From a bacterium (GTDB lineage Bacteria; Patescibacteriota; Minisyncoccia; UBA6257; MFKM01), in assembly GCA_030693325.1 (NCBI GenBank), contig JAUYAV010000022.1, positions 1 through 45,280 on the forward strand: DNA of 45,280 nt, read 5' to 3'. This document shows positions 45,228 through 45,280 of the stretch, in pieces. Under the pieces are notes generated by a model. That model was not told the origin of the DNA and did not search any database. It saw only the letters and a program-made list of their open reading frames with translations. The position numbers and the translations under genes were made by a program. Each line of letters starts with the position of its first letter. The first letter of the stretch is position 1.

Positions 45228-45280
45228 ATGTTCCGTAAAACCCAATACAATTTAGCGAAACTTTTTAATTTCCCTATTAA
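45228..45280 (+). CDS. Start of a gene cut by the window edge
   Basis: An ATG placed after a good promoter opens a frame reading MFRKTQYNLAKLFNFPI to the window end. Too short to identify. Supported by the promoter position only. Confidence 0.35.
   Translation, partial: MFRKTQYNLAKLFNFPI

Overview
The window reads as a chromosomal segment of a small-genome bacterium, most likely a Candidate Phyla Radiation (Patescibacteria/Parcubacteria-type) lineage. This is inferred from AT-rich compact genes, a pilM-N-O-B-T-C-pilin-pilD type IV pilus operon, a DUF5671 membrane protein, tRNAs mostly lacking an encoded CCA, short free-standing homing endonucleases beside tRNAs, and short repeats inserted in frame in housekeeping genes. 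TGA ends many genes, so the standard bacterial code is used. No 16S rRNA or other decisive marker is present, so the phylum is not proven.

Layout. 0-2.8 kb: MazG-like and YqeY genes, then an accessory patch with a tRNA fragment, tRNA-Ser, two GIY-YIG endonuclease domains and an unknown gene. 2.8-5 kb: ferredoxin, a CPVC membrane protein, an unknown helical protein and comFC. 5-14.8 kb: the type IV pilus operon (motor, platform, major-type pilin, prepilin peptidase, three minor pilins), whose gaps are filled by GTAATTAC-type repeats. 14.8-19.9 kb: envelope and accessory genes, namely an FGE/SUMF1-domain protein, an LpxC-like deacetylase with a phosphodiester-glycosidase-like protein, a PEGA-type lipoprotein and small secreted or membrane proteins. 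19.9-28.2 kb: two convergent operons. One holds a PaaK-like adenylate-forming enzyme and an Lnt-like acyltransferase. The other holds a membrane-anchored protein, an aromatic-amino-acid ammonia-lyase, a carotenoid-type GT2, a UbiA prenyltransferase and a polyprenyl synthase. 28.2-29.4 kb: a 154-nt hairpin element, a PilX-like protein and a glycine-zipper lipoprotein. 29.4-45.3 kb: mostly information processing (ligA, gatC, gatA, single-chain pheS, recG, CCA-adding enzyme, seven tRNAs) with a LAGLIDADG endonuclease between two tRNAs, a PurM/HypE-like protein, a hydroxyacid dehydrogenase and several unknown genes.

How the genes work together. The pilus operon plus comFC suggests DNA uptake or adhesion. 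The ammonia-lyase/GT2/UbiA/prenyl-synthase operon with the facing adenylating and acyltransferase-like genes is the best candidate for an undescribed pathway: a small route to a prenylated, glycosylated aromatic or carotenoid-like membrane molecule. This is inference from gene families and order. tRNAs on both strands are co-oriented with closely following protein genes (endonucleases, recG, unknown genes).

Expression signals fall into two styles. Many operon heads have an (often extended) -10 box only 6-8 nt before the ATG, implying leaderless mRNAs. A minority (FGE-like, PEGA lipoprotein, glycine-zipper lipoprotein, two unknown proteins) have strong AGGAGG sites and usually their own terminators, and may have a different origin or expression level. 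No intergenic stretch exceeds about 300 nt.
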